Assembly (NCBI RefSeq): GCF_003095655.1
Contig: NZ_CP029151.1
Location: 3,533,001 to 3,597,000 of the forward strand
Length of the DNA stretch: 64,000 nucleotides
DNA from: Dokdonia sp. Dokd-P16
Lineage (GTDB): Bacteria > Bacteroidota > Bacteroidia > Flavobacteriales > Flavobacteriaceae
Reading direction: 5' to 3'
A model generated the notes under the pieces. The model was not told where the DNA came from, did not search any database, and saw nothing but the letters and a program-made list of their open reading frames with translations. The position numbers were made by a program, and so were the translations under genes. This document shows, piece after piece, positions 63,240 to 64,000 of this stretch; position 1 is the first letter of the stretch, and every line of letters begins with the position of its first letter.

Positions 63240-64000
63240 TTATCTTAAGAAATTTTTAATAACTCCGCGTTTTTTAAGGTGTGTGAGGATACTTCTGCTG
63301 GTGTAATAGGTGTGTTCTTGAGGAATAAGATACGCCTCAAGGTCTTCTATGGAATTTACCGTCTCTTGATTTGTAATATATCCATATCCCATATAAATCC
63401 CATCAACCACAAGCACAAATGAGCGCTCATTACTAGTTCTCCCTATGAGATCTAGGTAATACGTTTCTTCTTTACTATTTAAGGTTTCTAAAGCCTTGTA
63501 TACTCTTGCGTTGTATATTTCTTTTGGCTCTTCTCCCCTACATACACCCTTACAAGCTTTACTAGAGCATGAACCAGCAGTGCGCTCTACACCCATAAAT
63601 CTTGGACATAGCGCGTGCATTATTTGTAATAGTTTGAGTTGCTGGATTACAGAATCTCTATTGAATGAAACCGTGTGGCAGGAGTCTGTATAGCTCTTTT
63701 CTGTAGGTACAATTCTCAATATTCCTTTGGCATCTATTTTAGATTCCACAATCCATGGGTTGTTGGTCTCTATTTGTTGCGAATTATAAATCGGTGCAAG
63801 CTGTTTAATCTCTGCCGACTCTTTGAGTAAAGCGATTAACTCGTTTCCGGTTTCAACATATTCTACAGCGACGGTTTCTTTGCACAGGGTCTTTTCAAAA
63901 ACTAACCTGCTCTTAAAATGTGAAATCACACGCTTTTTTAAGTCGACTGCTTTTCCTACGTAAATCACTTCGTCGGCGGCGTTTCTAAAGTAGTACACGC
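63240..64000 (-). CDS. GIY-YIG nuclease domain protein, probably exonuclease-GIY-YIG fusion (partial)
   Basis: The frame is open to the window edge. GVYYFRNAADEVIYVGKAVDLKKRVISHF is the GIY-YIG core (Y-Y...Y-V-G-K, then Arg), followed by a UvrC-like Cys cluster region (RTAGSCSSKACKGVC). In Flavobacteriia this module usually follows a DNA polymerase III epsilon-type exonuclease domain in one ~450-residue protein, so the start is probably beyond the window. The GTG at 63998 sits inside the GIY motif and is not the real start. Confidence 0.82.
   Translation of the reverse strand, partial: VYYFRNAADEVIYVGKAVDLKKRVISHFKSRLVFEKTLCKETVAVEYVETGNELIALLKESAEIKQLAPIYNSQQIETNNPWIVESKIDAKGILRIVPTEKSYTDSCHTVSFNRDSVIQQLKLLQIMHALCPRFMGVERTAGSCSSKACKGVCRGEEPKEIYNARVYKALETLNSKEETYYLDLIGRTSNERSFVLVVDGIYMGYGYITNQETVNSIEDLEAYLIPQEHTYYTSRSILTHLKKRGVIKNFLR

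Noticed and set aside
63996-63998. GTG as start of the GIY-YIG gene
   Set aside because: It falls inside the GIY motif; the gene must begin outside the window.

Overview
The window is low-GC DNA that reads like a chromosome segment of a marine member of the Flavobacteriaceae (Bacteroidetes), possibly close to Dokdonia; the genus is an inference. Grounds: a type IX secretion C-terminal sorting domain, a fused CcoNO cytochrome oxidase subunit, a TonB receptor end, promoter -7 elements of the TAnnTTTG type, and general gene style. I see no rRNA, tRNA, CRISPR array, transposase or integrase.

Layout. 1-1.5 kb: end of a TonB-dependent receptor and a PepSY membrane protein. 2-17.9 kb: a dispersed exopolysaccharide (EPS) locus: manA, a GT2, a large membrane protein, a lipoprotein, a GH5-like enzyme, a GT4, a STAS-like protein, a flippase and a TPR/beta-barrel outer-membrane protein. 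Two kinds of repeat-associated inserts interrupt it: a DUF559 gene between long hairpin repeats, and the first of four cassette-like units. 18-23 kb: the other three units (S41 peptidase, toxin-antitoxin pair, beta-propeller-like protein, with a SUKH protein between). 23-32 kb: a T9SS-secreted protein, then a seven-gene operon with a receiver protein, H-NOX, PAS histidine kinase, FIST protein, second kinase, Hpt and LytTR response regulator. 32-44 kb: hemN and a complete cbb3 oxidase region (ccoI, ccoS, ccoNO, ccoQ, ccoP, ccoG, ccoH, a SafE-like protein and small ORFs). 44-58 kb: CBS protein, stress genes, seven double-domain universal stress proteins, a FixL-like kinase with a receiver-Crp regulator, and a ribosome hibernation factor. 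58-64 kb: mostly housekeeping genes, with a BLUF photoreceptor and a truncated GIY-YIG nuclease.

Two regulatory circuits can be proposed from the DNA alone. (1) The H-NOX/FIST operon looks like a nitric-oxide phosphorelay ending in a LytTR regulator. Direct repeats with a 21-bp period (19 bp at one promoter), fitting LytTR operators, lie upstream of this operon, most EPS units and the T9SS protein. (2) Twelve near-identical sites TATGAYnnnnRTCAG sit before hemN, ccoS, ccoI, the Usp units, the hibernation factor and others. In every case a -7 element ends 36 bp from the site centre. The nearby receiver-Crp protein and its FixL-like heme-PAS kinase are the natural controllers.

Overlaid on everything is a perfect palindrome, GCTTTCGCGAAAGC, present 17 times plus several partial copies, both between genes and inside them. 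Inside genes it is mostly read as Ala-Phe-Ala-Lys-Ala.
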